Notes under the pieces: generated by a model
Databases searched by the model: none
What the model was told of the DNA's origin: nothing
Seen by the model: only the letters and a program-made list of their open reading frames with translations
Shown here: in pieces, positions 1 through 13,400 of the stretch
Layout of the letters: each line of letters begins with the position of its first letter
Numbering within the stretch: position 1 is the stretch's first letter
Origin: Mytilus californianus
Taxonomy: Eukaryota > Mollusca > Bivalvia > Mytilida > Mytilidae
DNA length: 64,000 nt
Assembly: GCF_021869535.1 (NCBI RefSeq)
Contig: NW_026262648.1
Coordinates: 1,984,001 to 2,048,000, forward strand
Direction: 5' to 3'
Program-made: the position numbers and the translations under genes

Positions 1-1159
1 ATTTGGATTTTAAGTACTTGGATATTCACTCAGTCCACTTGGTAGTCAGTAATGTCAAATTGAAAGACAGACTGGTTTTGTTGTTTTACTTCAGTTTTCT
101 CAACCGACATAATTCCGTTTTCCTCACACAAATATATACTATTAAGCTGTTGAAATATCTGGAATAATTTGATGTGAATAGAGAATTTGCAGACAGACCC
201 TTGCTATTTGATGACAATTAAAATTAATTCCACAGTTAATAAATACGCAACGTGTAAATAGGTTTGTAGAAATCAAGTTAAAAGTCTTCATTATTGAAGT
301 GTTGTTTTACTGGTCAGGTCATAATAAATATTTTTTTTTATTTAACGCACATCACCATTTACAAATTACTGGAACCAATACTGAGTTATTAGAGTATTAT
401 TCCCACAAATTATTATAAATGACCATCTTTATAGTGGTCTATAGTCATATAAACAAATTAAATGTTTGTGACAAAAACACACATATATATATATATATAT
501 CAATCCAAAATAGAGCAAGGATTTGTATAGTAAGACTTACTATACAAATCCTTGAATAGAGCAACAATAGAATATATAATATTAATGAAGAAATAGAAAT
601 ACATCTTCAATTTATTTTTGCACAAGATTAATTCACTTTTTCACTTTATCGTTCATAAATAAATTAATAATAATAACGAATAAATCCCCACTAGTCGTAT
701 AGCATACAACACATACATGTATTGCATTGTATTATGATTACGGTTATCAGTGCTTTTTACAATAAGAATGCATATGAACTATTTTTAACCCATATATGTG
801 GGTCAGTTATGTACGCGTAATTCCTATTGCGTTACGACACACCCAGCTGGGAGTCGTTTCGCATTAATCTCTATCGATTTGATCAAAGTTAATCTATGGT
901 CTTTTAACGGTGTCACAGTAAAATCTGTACATAATTGCAGGTAAAGTATATTTCTTTACTTTCTTGTAACAGGTAAACACCGATAGATTTTAAACATTCA
1001 ATCATGCATGGTAACTAAGTGTGGTTTGTTATGACAAATGTACCGTGTGTACGTAGTAAACATAACCATACATGAGATATGAATGGAGTTGTGAAATCCT
1101 AGTATCTGAAATCCATAAGGAGACAAAAGGGAATACAGCTGGTGTAAACTGACTAGGGA
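1..1159. other. 5' flank of the acetylhydrolase gene, no gene seen
   Basis: AT-rich sequence upstream of the first coding exon. It holds a TA dinucleotide run at about 483-500 and a 39-bp palindrome at 516-554, listed separately. An in-frame TAG at 1154-1156 closes the reading frame just before the chosen start codon. A possible splice acceptor (TTGTAACAG) ends near 971, so exon 1 may be preceded by a non-coding exon. I cannot place a promoter. Confidence 0.5.
516..554. repeat. 39-bp perfect palindrome with flanking direct repeats
   Basis: Arms of 19 bases (from CAAGGATTTG at the left to CAAATCCTTG at the right) are exact reverse complements around a single central A at 535. The motif is bounded by AATAGAG at 509-515 and 555-561; counting the shared CAA the direct repeat is 10 bp. 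A second member with almost the same arms lies at 11607-11640. It looks like a very small insertion with a target duplication. Confidence 0.8.
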
Positions 1160-1423
1160 ATGAATTCCGATTCCATATTTCATCAATGTTTCTCACAACA
1201 AGGGCTCCATAAATCACAGAGTGATTGTTCACTTGAATTCAAGACATTAAGACGAAATGACAGTTTTTTCAAATCGAAAGATAAGGAAAAGGAGAAGATA
1301 CGGAGACATCTTCCTGTTGGAACAGGAGAATATTCTGTAGGATGTCTGGATATTATGTGTGATCATTCTGAAAAGGGGTCTTTCTTCCGGTTGTACTATC
1401 CTATTGAAAAGACAGATATATAC
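1160..1423 (+). CDS. PAFAH2: PAF-acetylhydrolase exon 1 (residues 1-88)
   Basis: Encodes a polar, Lys/Arg-rich N-terminus, then the family's opening segment LPVGTGEYSVGCLDIM and the RLYYP strand. It ends in phase 0 at a strong donor, TATAC|GTAAGT. Confidence 0.9.
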
Positions 1424-4400
1424 GTAAGTTTATTCTTTTTTTGACAAAAAATGTAAAACAATCATTTGAAATGATACATGCATGACCTGATAATTATTCA
1501 TGCATACTTAAAATCATTTTAAGGAACTTGTTGGATTATTTGGTTATTGGGCATCTATCATGTCTATACAGCGAAAATGTGCATGAAAACACGTGGTAAT
1601 CAAGTTTAACCCAGTTTATCGTCGGTTTTATTATGAAAGAGCAGTTAACATGGTTAAACCTTTTCTTAAAAAAGGAGGCCCTATACATACTCTCTCCGCT
1701 CCCATCTCTGCATTCTTAAAAATATATTTCATAAAAATACCGGGGTTAAAATAATCGAGATCTAAGCTGTTCGAATTTTGAGAATTCTGAAAAACTACAT
1801 CGCTTTGCACTTTTTATCGGTCAAAAGAAGCATGAATCATTAGTACAAAGTCTTTATACTTACTATAGTTTATCGCAAACGCAGTTTGCGCATGTTGCGT
1901 AACAATAATAAAAGTTTGATGGCAAGATATTGATGCATTTTTAATACAGTAATAACTCATTTCCTATTTCATTCATTTTTTTCAAGTGCAGTTGATTTTG
2001 ATCATTATCCTAATCTAATTCAATTCTAAATCGGGTGGGTTTTGGTGGATCAACTTGCTAAGTTGAAATGGAACTTACAACACACATGTACAAATGTTTG
2101 CACATTTTTGCAACTGGTCCCTCTCCTTTTTTTAAAAATCTGGATTCACCTCGACAAACATGATTGACTCTCTGCAATCATATGCCTGATATTGTAGTAC
2201 CTTCGTCAGGGTATATATCTGTTCCTCCTAACAGCAATTCGTCCGGAAACTTTGTTATAAACAAAGCTATAGATCTGTTTCTGTTGGAAAAAATATTCTA
2301 TATACCTTACAAATAATAAAATATTACTTCCAGTTGAAATAATATTCCAGAATATTTCGTGGTTCAGCATTGATAGTAAAAATAATATTCGATAAGAACG
2401 TTGAATGCAAACGATATATATGGACCGACGACATGTACGAAGTCTTATATTATAGGACTAGTTTGGAACAATAATATTATAAAGGAACTTCTATTCCATG
2501 ACATAATATGCTCTGTGATTGGAAACATGTGTAAGATAGATAATATAGAAAGTTTTCTAAATGGCATTGTTCTTTTAACAACCTTGCATAAACAATAAAG
2601 TTGTGTAAAAGATTTATAACGGTCGATACACATGATAAATGGTTCAATTTCTGCTTTGTACTACATATCAATATTGTTACTTGATAGATAAATTAAAGAA
2701 CGAAAATTTAATTAATTCCTTAAATTGTAGCTATTGCACAGATTGAGATAATACAAATAATTGTAAAATTAAAAAAATAAATATGGGGAAATTCACGTAA
2801 AATAACTTGCAAGTTTGGCGTTCTTTGTATTAAAAGTTTCTAAAATTAGAACGGTCGCGTGAGAACGATGTACCATGCACATACGATGACATCTTTATCC
2901 TTTGGTCTCATTGGCATATCATGCAAGGAATTGGGTGTGATTTTGAGAAAACCTATACATACAATACTTTGAATGTTTCCTCATTGTAAATCGATCCCTA
3001 TCTTTGACTAATCCATACACAGTTATGAGGGATCGGGTCTAACTCTAAGCTTATAAAATGTGTAGTCTAAGTTGACAATATCGGTATTCCGACTTTTAAA
3101 TACTGCAACGTGTAAATGCACATATTGTACATTTACACCAATTATGCAACTTACTATCATGGTTCATCGTCCTGAAATAAGGCCAAGTTCACGAAAGACT
3201 TCCTTCTTAGTTATTGAAAGCTGTCATTTTACATTAATTATAATATTATAGTGTAACTTGATTACACAAATGAATACCCTGTCGGGCTATCTTGCATATC
3301 TGGTACTTATATTACGTCCTTTTTACTTGGAGCATTGATGTTAGTAAACATAACTTAGGTGTAAAGTTACACACCATTGATGTTAAATTGCAACTCTTAC
3401 TGCAGAAGTTCATAAGATATTATTTTGACAACATTTCTGAATATTTCAATTTTCCTCAAACATGTCAAATGTCAGTGATTTCATATTTAGCTTGCAGCAA
3501 TTCTAATGATATCAAATAAAGTATATTCATAACTTATTGTCACACGTAAATATTAAAACACATTTTATGTTGATAAAGACGTCGTGTGAAGTTAAAATTG
3601 TTACATTCTTTTGTTGAAAAGTTGAAATACGCCCAAATACTTTAATGAAAATTCATCGACCCACACTGATAATTTGTGTATAAAATACCAACATACACAT
3701 GTCTTCACGTCTAAAGTTTACAAGTATACAATTTTCATAGATATTGTTTTTGCCCACGTAGGATCATTTATCATTTCTATAACTTTGTAAAATTTCGATA
3801 AAAAAAATATAATAACCACACTATCAAATTAGTTGCCTATTATCAAAAATATTTGTTTATGTTTTGTCTTGGATAACATCATGTTGAGTCAGCATATTTT
3901 ACTACTAGACTCGGAATGAAGTTCGGAAGCAGTCTTTATCAGATTCGAATTATAATTCAATGTATAATCATTGACACAAACTTTTATGTATTAGATACAC
4001 CTATGACATGTATGAGGGCGTTACCCCGATTGGGTGTATCTAAGTTACACCAAGATGTTATTGTCAATACAGAATGATAGTTTTCCATAATTTAGGAGGG
4101 GGTCTTTCAGCGGTTTGACCATATGTTACTAGTATTGAAACGCATGATAAATGCATGATATCCAATTTCATTTAACGACATATCGGTGTAAATTTAAATA
4201 CATGTACATTCGTTAAAACGCGGATGACATTTCTCCCACGCATTCAAATTTTTAGATAGAGTAGGGTTAACAGTTCAAACTTGACATTTGGTAAGATGTA
4301 TACATGTTACACTGTGCATGTTTAGTACATTGAGTATTCACACGGTAACATTCGAGCGTATTATGTTATATTTTTATTTCAAATAAGGAGTACTATTAAG

Positions 4401-7400
4401 TTTTTGTAACTTTTTTATTCGGGCTTAACCCTGCTATATATGATAATGTGTTTGTCCCAAGATAAAAAAAAAACTTTGATTGTGTTGATTAACATGATTA
4501 TTATATCTCAATCATGTTAATGTTTTTTTATTCTTCAAGAAGTTTAATGTCGGGAGAATTTCCCTGTACAGCAGAATTTAGCGGTTTTTTTTAATTAATG
4601 TCATTGATATGGTAGAGACTCAAAAATAATGCCAACATGCAGTTACTACATGTACTATAACCACCAAAGAAAATACCAGTGATGAGAGACATCCGCGAGT
4701 AAACTAAATATACGTTTATTATCTGAGTTTCCTCCTTTAGCATGTTTAGGAGAGTAGGACATATGCACAATGTATATAGATACAATACATAAGGAGCGTG
4801 TTTGATGGATTTTATTACATGTATGACGTGCTCTCTTTGTGGTAGATTTAATTTGTGAATGGTAAATAAGGTAAATGACCCGAGCACCAGTATCCTTCTG
4901 AACCTATGCATGTATGTTTTAGTGTAACGTTGATCGAAATTGTAAACACCATCTGCTTACAGTCCACAAAATGTATCAAATAACACCAATAACTATTGAT
5001 GTAATAGTATCTTGTTCTCTCGTTCTAAATAAGCATGAAGTATTTCCACTAACAATTAATTAACCAGCAGGTCAAAAGGAAAATGTCTCTCTTTTCATTC
5101 TTTAGATAAATGGATAAACCTTGGACCATTCATGACAATAATTCAAAAACCGTAACTATTTACAACTCCTACATACTATATACATATACTAAGAGAACAT
5201 ATACATTTATTGGTTGTTATGACGTGTAACCACATTTGGTATAATACTAGAACACCCAATGATATCAGTTCAATATGAAAATGTTTATCAAAAATCCGAG
5301 GACTTATGTTATAATATCGACATATTACATGATAAAAGCCATCCTCTTCTTGATTAAGAAATAACTAAGTACAAGATTGTTTAAGAGGAAATTACAGTGT
5401 GACTTAGTAAACATGATGATATCTATGAATTCAAATTCAACGGCTTCAGCAAAAGTCGGCTTTACTTGCATATTTAACCTCCTTTCATCCCAATCTATTC
5501 CATTTTCGTTTATTTTACAAATGTGTATTTTGTGTGTCATATGGTGGCCGGTTAAGGCCATTTCGCGTTTTCGGGTTTTCGCCCTTCATATTCTATAGGG
5601 AGAAATCGCGAAGGCGAAAACGCGAAATATTTTTTTCTTTCCGATTTCGCGTTTTCGCCCTACAGAATATGAAGGGCAAAAACGCGAAATGGCCTTAACC
5701 GGCCACCATAGTGTCAGGAAATGCTTTAACTTCAAAGTTTCAATAGGCAAACCTTTTTATACGACCGCAAAAAAATTTTTGTGGTCGTATATTGGTATGA
5801 CGTTGGCGTCGTCGTCGTTGTCGTCGTCGTCAGGCGTCGTCCGAAGACACATTGGTTTTCGCACTCTAACTTTAGTTTAAGCGAATGGATCTCTATGAAA
5901 TTTTACCACAAGGTTCAATACCACAAAAGGAAGGTTGGGATTGATTTTGGGGGTTATGGTACCAACAGTAAAGGAATTAGGGGCCAAAAATAAGCATTTT
6001 TGTAACTTCCAGACATAACTTGTGTGTTAGTGTATGGATCTCTCTGACATTGTACCACAAGGTTCCATATCACAAAAGGAATGCTGGGATTGATTTAGGG
6101 GGTAATTGCCTCAAAATTTTAGGAATTAGGGACCAAAAAGGGGCAAAAAACAAGCATTTTTCTAGTTTCATGACAATAACTTGTGTGTAAGTGTATGGAT
6201 CTTTCTGAAATTGTACTACAAGGTTCCATATCACAAAGGGAAAGCTGGAATTGAGTTTGGGGGTAATTGCCGAAACGTTTAGGAATTGGGGGCCAAAAAG
6301 GGGCCAAAAATAAGCATTTTCTAGTTTCCAGACAATAACTTGTGTTCAAGTGTATGGATCTCTCTGAAATTGTACTGCAAGGTACCATACCACAAAGGGA
6401 AGGCTGGGATTGATGATGGGGGTAATTGCCTCAATATTTTAGGAATTAGGGGCAAAAAACAAGCATTTTTCTAGTTTCAGGACAATAACTTGTGTGTAAG
6501 TGTATGGATCTTTCTGAAATTGTACTACAAGGTTCCATATCACAAAGGAAAAGCTGGGTTTGAAATTGGAGGTAATTGCCCTAAACGTTTAGGAATTTGG
6601 GGCCAAAAAGGGGCCAAAAACACATTTATCTAGTTTCCAGACATTAACTTGTGTTCAAGTGTATGGATCTCTCTGAAATTGTACTGCAAGGTACCATACC
6701 ACAAAGGGAAGGCTGGGATTGAGTTTGGGGTGAGGAATCATAAGGGGGTTCAAAAAATTTGGGGGGGGGGGGGATTTTTTTTTTTCTTCATTTTTTTTCT
6801 TTTTTTCCTTTTTTTTTTCTTTTAAAATTTTCCATTTTAAGTTGGTTATTTCTGATTTATATTTAAAAGCAAATAATAATGATATGGTAGGAGATACACA
6901 CCAAACAGGATGTGTAAATTATTATATAATAAGTATTGTGCAATAGCAAGAAATTTTCAATTGCACTTTATTGCACAATAGCAAGAAATCTTCAATTGCA
7001 CAGTATTGCGCAATAGCAAGAAATCTTCAATTGCACAGTATTGCGCAATAGCAAGAAATATCCAATAGCACAATATTGCGCAATAGCAAGAAATTGTCAA
7101 TTGTACAGTATTGCGCAATAGCAAGGAATATTTAATTGCACAGTATTGTGCAAAAGAAGATTCTTCGTATAAATTGCTTATTTCTTGACCAATTTCAATT
7201 GGGTTTTATTCTTGAATTCTTGGGGTTCTTTAATATGCTGAATCTAACCGTGTATTTAGTTTTTGGATTTTGGGCCCCGTTTTTAAATTGGTCCACATTG
7301 AGGTCCAAAGGGTCCAAAATTAAACTTTGTTTGATTTCATCAAAAATTGAATTATTGGGGTTCTTTGATATGCCGAATCTAACCGTGTATTTAGATTCTT

Positions 7401-10400
7401 AATTTTTGGTTCCGTTTTCAAATTGGTCTACATTAAGGTCCAAAGGGTCCAAAATTAAACTTAGTTTGATTTTAACAAAAATTAAATTCTTGGGGTTCTT
7501 TGATATGCTGAATCTAAACATGTATTTAGATTTTTGATTATGGGCCCAGTTTTCAAGTTGGTCCAAATCGGGGTCCAAAATTAAACTTTGTTTGATTTCA
7601 ACAAAAATTGAATATATGGGGTTCTTTGATATGCTGAATCTAACCATGTATTTAGATTTTTGATTTTTGGGCCCCGTTATCAACTTTGTCCACATTGAGG
7701 TCAAAAGGGTCCAAAATTAAACTTTGTTTGATTTCATCAAAAATTGAATTCTTGGGGTTCTTTGATATGCTGAATCTAACCATGTATTTAGATTTTGGAT
7801 ATTGGACCATAATAGGTGAATGTCCAATTTAAAATTTTTAAGTTCTTAGACCACATTCATTCTGTGTCAGAAACCTATGCTGTGTCAAATATTTAATCAC
7901 AATCCAAATGCAAAGCTGTATCAAGCTTGAAGGTTGTGTCCATACTTGCCCCAACTGTTCAGGGTTCGACCTCTGCGGTCGTATCAAGCTGCGCCCTGCG
8001 GAGCATTTTATTATTCGTTGCTTTCCATCTAGTTATAAACATCTGATGATTCTCTCCTCTGCTTGCCTTCCGTGGTGAAGGCAATGTTTAACTCAAACAC
8101 CAAGAAGAAATCCTTTAGAACGATCGTACCTATAGTATATAAAAGAGAACTGTACCAAAACTGATTAATTTCACATAAGATGTTTTGTGGATTTTTTCGG
8201 TCATTTTAGGACAGGTAATATAATTTAATAACACATGTAACTTGGTCAAAGGTTTTCAAGGATTTTTGACAGTGACAATTCACGGTAAAAGAAAACTTTG
8301 ATTATAAAATTTTGGTTGACTTTGATGGAGTAGAATCTCATCATATTTTTATTGAAACGTGTCATTTTAGGAAGGGTGTTTAATTCAGAGCATTGAATGA
8401 TTTGTTTGCCTACATTTTTTTATATCAAGGGCGTAGGCCTATAATATGAAAAGGTAAAACGTATCTGTGAGATTCATATTTTTTATATTTTTAATTCCAT
8501 TAACATGCTGTTTTATAAATCAACTTTCATAAGTTTTTAACAACCATCCTTAATAGTATCCTTTTAAACTTTAAATAGTTGCCCATACAAACGTTCCTTT
8601 TTACATTGTGCTCTTTTTCGCCAGGTCCCTAATAAATCTCTACTTAAACCATATACGAAGGAGCAATGTTTATTTAATAAAAGAATATTGGCTATTGATT
8701 GTGTCGTTGTTACAATAAATATTATGGTTTAGTTTTTCAACACTGAAAAATTGATGACCAATGATTGGCACAATAAACTAAAATCATGTATATTTAAAAA
8801 CAAATAATGCTTTTAATATGAAGACATCACTGTTAGCTGTTTTTATACGACTGCAAAAAATCGTCGTCGTCCGAAGACACATTTGGTTTCCTGACAATAA
8901 CTTTAGTTTAAGTGAATGGATCTCTATGAAATTTTACCAGAAGGTTCAATACCGCAAGGTTTGGATTGATTTTGGGGGTTATGGTACCAACAGTTTAGGA
9001 ATTAGGGCCCAAAAAGGGGCCAAAAACAAGCATTTTTGTAGTTTCCGGACAATAACTTGTGTATGGATCTCTCTGAAATTGTACCACAAGATTCCATATC
9101 ACAAAGGGAAGGCTGGGATTGAGTTTGGGGGTAAATGTCCCAAACGTTTAAAAATAAGGGGCAAAAAAGGGGTCAAAAACATGTTTTGTTAGCGGATCGA
9201 TTTCAAATATTTGGATATCACTAAGGAATTAATGAAATGTACGTTGGATTAAAGTACTATTGATAAGGAGTTATATACCTTTTATTTGACTATGCACATT
9301 TCACTCTGCCTTTGAATGATTTCATACATTAGTATTTATCAATTAAAATATATCAAGCAGACCTTTGGTTAAGCAATCTTTCAGACATGTTTCTAATAAA
9401 GCTTCTATGTAAGAAATGTTTTGTAGGACTGTCAAAATATTACTTTATGCCATTTATTTATTTAATACACAATTTTATATGACGATTGATATCTTTACAT
9501 ACCAAGGTCCAGTTTAGCAGAATCTGGAAACTAACGACACATGTTTTGTTTGTTACCTATCATACTACCTATATCTTGTTTTACTACTTGTCGTTGATAT
9601 GAGCCTTCAAAATATTATAATTAAATCTAATGATATAGCAATTTTTGTTCTTCACATTTTCCCTTTAAATCTATATTATTATATGTGTTTTCTTTGGACT
9701 TAAATATGACAGAGGTTAATTAAGCTGACCATTTACAAATATATCGACCAATGATTGAAGGGGATAGTTAACTTTTTCTCATACTTTAATATACATGTAT
9801 ACATAAGATTTGAAATCTCAAGCTTGCTAAGCTGTTAGTTGTTGTATGCTTGAGCCTCTGTATTATAAGCCAAATTTCCTCTTTAATATTCAACTACTTT
9901 ACATTTTGTAAATGCACACTGAGACTACTATAACACATTGTGTTATAGTAGTCTCAGATGCACACTATATATAATCATAGCTTCATGCTTGACGACACTG
10001 TGTTATATTTAATATGTCATAAACTGAATAATACTGAATACTGGTAGATAGTCCGTACTGAATTTTTGATTTTTAATGTTAATATTTTTTTTAATGTTTA
10101 GCTAAAATAAGGAAGAGAAAGGTTATATTCTCAATCAAAACCAAAATTGTATCAGAAATAAAACATAGGACTCCTCAGATTCCTATCTCATCGATCAACA
10201 CTCATATTGACTGGGTGTGGGAAAATGTCCTGACCTGGAAAATTTTAGTCTACTTTTATGTTATTTAAATCTGGGAACAGTATATAAATATATATGTTCC
10301 TGTTTAAATGTTGATTCTTGTTTTTCTTTGAGTAAACCTCTACGGAATTCACATTTGTAATAAAACAAAGACGACAGTAAAAATTATAGATCTTCATAAA

Positions 10401-13400
10401 CTGAACTCTTAATGGACTGAAATTAAAATGTGGTTCATATTTTTTTTCCTTTTGAACTTCATTAAATACAAAGGTCTTAAAATTTTTCAGAGTAAATTAT
10501 ATAAGATAATGGCCTTTGAAGGGCTATATATCTAAATTATATTGATTTATAGTACAGGTACTTGTATTTGAAGCGATAAAGTCAATCTTTGACTTTTAAA
10601 TTATTATCTGTACTATTCACGACAACAAAGTGATTGTTTTTCATTTAGTGAAAAATGCGAGAAAAGCGTCCATTTTGTTCAAGATTCAGGAACAAAAATC
10701 AAATCAAGTATTTTACATTATGTATCACCACTAAAACCGTCGTCCTCACGTATTTTGTAAAGAAGTGTGGTGTTGCATCAGCTATTGATTTCTGGATTTT
10801 TGGAATTGCAAATTCGTGATTTTTATTTTTTATTTGCTGGTGGCAGTGGGTTATTCTGTGGCTGTAAAGATGATTAGATGTTTATTTCAAAATACAGCTC
10901 AGCTGCAGTAACTGCGTAACAGGACATGATCATATATAGCTAACGAATCGAGTAGAACATGATGAACATATAAATATACAAACTGTTAAGGAGGGGGTGG
11001 TAGTGAGGGACATACTAGATATATTACCTCATCATAAGTAACGTTCGCAAAAACAAAATTTTAGTGAAGAAAGATGCATTGAAATACGTTGTTACTAATC
11101 GAAACTTTGTACTGTCCTTGTCAAGTAAATCGCACAGAATATATAATTGAAATACACCGGTACATGATATTTAAATATGGGAACTTCAAATAACTGTTGA
11201 AACTTATCATAATATAGGCATATTTAAACCAGCAATTTGAGAATGAAGTGTACTATAAAATTAAGGCGTATGTCAAACAAATGTTGTTCTATGTAATTGA
11301 CGTAAATATAAGTTGCCATTCAGTTACTAAATATTTTAATGGTTGTTTTTATTTAACCTTTAAAAAAAATGTGAGTGCAATTTTATACAGCTGCGATTGT
11401 ATTTTTTTTTGGGGGGTGGGGGGAGAGTTGAACACCATTTTTATTATTATAAACTGACTGAACACTTAAAAAATGATAACAACATTTTATAAATTTAATG
11501 CATCTGAAGCGCTTTTCTGCATGTAACTTCATCTTGAACGCTCAAAGCTGATTTGTTGAAAGCCAAGGATGTATAAGAACTGAAACAATTAAAGAGCTAT
11601 TTGACACAAGGATTTGAATAGTATACTATACAAATCCTTGTTTGACCCAAAAGTATGTAAAAATAAAAGCCAAATCCACATAAGGTCAGCTTTACTAGTG
11701 TTTGATAATTATATTATTTTTTCTTATTTTCTGTATTTTTTATCATTTTTTACTTCAGAAACGTGACAAGCAGTGGCCATTGTGGTTACCAAGGAAACAG
11801 TATGGAAACGGATATGCATATTTTATCAGACGCTCCAAGTCAGTCCTAGGGAAAATGTTTAATTGGATGGGAGGTTTGTATAATGGTTCCAAATGTTTAT
11901 TCCTAATTGTAATTGTAAAGATCTACATACATTATATTAGAAAAAATACATGCATTATAATCTGAAAATTTGACTTGACGGTTATACTTTTAACAGGATC
12001 TGAATCAAGTATATCTGTTCAATTGTTGCCTAGTATATAAAAATAAGGAGATGAGGTATGATTGCCAATGAGACAACCATCCACCGAAGTTCAAATAAAG
12101 TGGATGTAAGCAATTATAGGCAGGCCTATGACCTTCAACAATGAAAAAAACCATACCGTATAGTTGGCTATAAAAGGCCCCAACATGAAAAATATGAAAC
12201 AATTCAATTGAGAAAACTAACATCCTAATTTATTACAATACAATTAACAAAAAAAAACAAATATGCAATGACCGACATGAACCAACGACAATAGTCGATT
12301 GTGTAGGCAAAAAAATATATTGCATATGTCTCTTCTTACAGCTATCTCAATATTAGAAATTCTTATCTGCCCGATTGAGTGTGCAACTAGTCACTTGAGA
12401 TATATTTCATAATCAAAATAAAATTTCCTTTATGTGATAATGTTGTTGCTTACCTAACTTTTTATGCCCCCGCCATAGTGGAGGGGGCATTAAGTTTTAC
12501 CCTTGTCCATCCGTACGTACGTCTGTATGTCCCGAAGTTGGTTTCCGTTCTCTAACTTTAGTTTCCCTCAACCAAATGTTATGAAACTTATACAAAATGC
12601 TTATCACCACAAAACACAGATCAAATTTGATTTTGGTGGTGTCACTTTATGGAGCTACCATTTGATTTTTATTGGGGGGGGGCCTAGGATGAAATTTGAA
12701 AAAAAAAAAGCAGGACAGGAGTTTTGAGTAAAAAAAAAGGCAGGATGAGCAACTTGGCAAAAAAAAAAAGGCAGGATGACAATTTTAATATGTAAAAAAA
12801 ATCAGGATAAAGTATATAATAAAAAAAAAGGCAGGACAGAGATTACAACTAAAAAAAATGCAGGACTAAATTTTTCATCCTAATTTTGGTGGTGTCAATA
12901 TAACTGTTCTAGAATTTCTTGTTTCCGTTCTCTTACTTTAGTTTGCCTCAACCAAATGTTTAATAATGAAACTTATACACAATGCTTATTACCACAAAAT
13001 ACAGATCAAGTTTGAATTTTGGTGGTGTCACTTTAACCATTCTACAGTTATGCCCCTTCACAAATGGGAAAATTGTTGAAATTTTTCGTTTCCGTTCTCT
13101 TACTTTACTTTGCCTCAACAAAATGTTATGAATCTTATACACAATGCTTATTACTATAAAACACAGACCAAGTTTGAATTTTGGTGGCATCACTTTTATC
13201 GTTCAAGAGTTATGTCCTTTTACAAATAAAAAAATCGCTGAATTTTTCGTTTCTGTTCTCTAACTTTAGTTTGCCTCAACAAAATGTTATGAATCTTATA
13301 CACAATGCTTATTACTATAAAACACTGATCAAGTTTGCATTTTGGTGGCATCACTTTAACCGTTCCAGAGTTATGCCTCTTTGCACGGTACAAATGGAAA

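Larger units (their letters stand above)
1424..11758 (+). other. Intron 1 of PAFAH2-like gene (10.3 kb)
   Basis: Donor GTAAGT, acceptor TTTACTTCAG. Contents: AT-rich sequence with small hairpins (for example 4489-4522), a TA-flanked foldback MITE at 5542-5708, a full modular repeat at 5757-8015, a short partial copy at 8838-9187, and micro-palindromes at 919-957 of the 9 kb block (9919-9957) and at 11607-11640. I see no coding sequence. Confidence 0.8.

Noticed and set aside
4591..4911. 106-residue minus-strand frame in intron 1
   Set aside because: No recognisable domain, no neighbouring exons in phase and composition like the surrounding intron.
7136..7704. Open frames on both strands with repeated NPKNSIFVEIKQSL-type sequence
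   Set aside because: They arise from the ~120-bp family A units, mirrored at 44800-45265; both strands are open equally and no start or splice context fits.
8818..9192. 124-residue open frame
   Set aside because: It is a translation of the ~160-bp tandem units of family A. The same pattern appears in several frames of every copy (5781, 6119, 27877, 28066, 45873, 46113).
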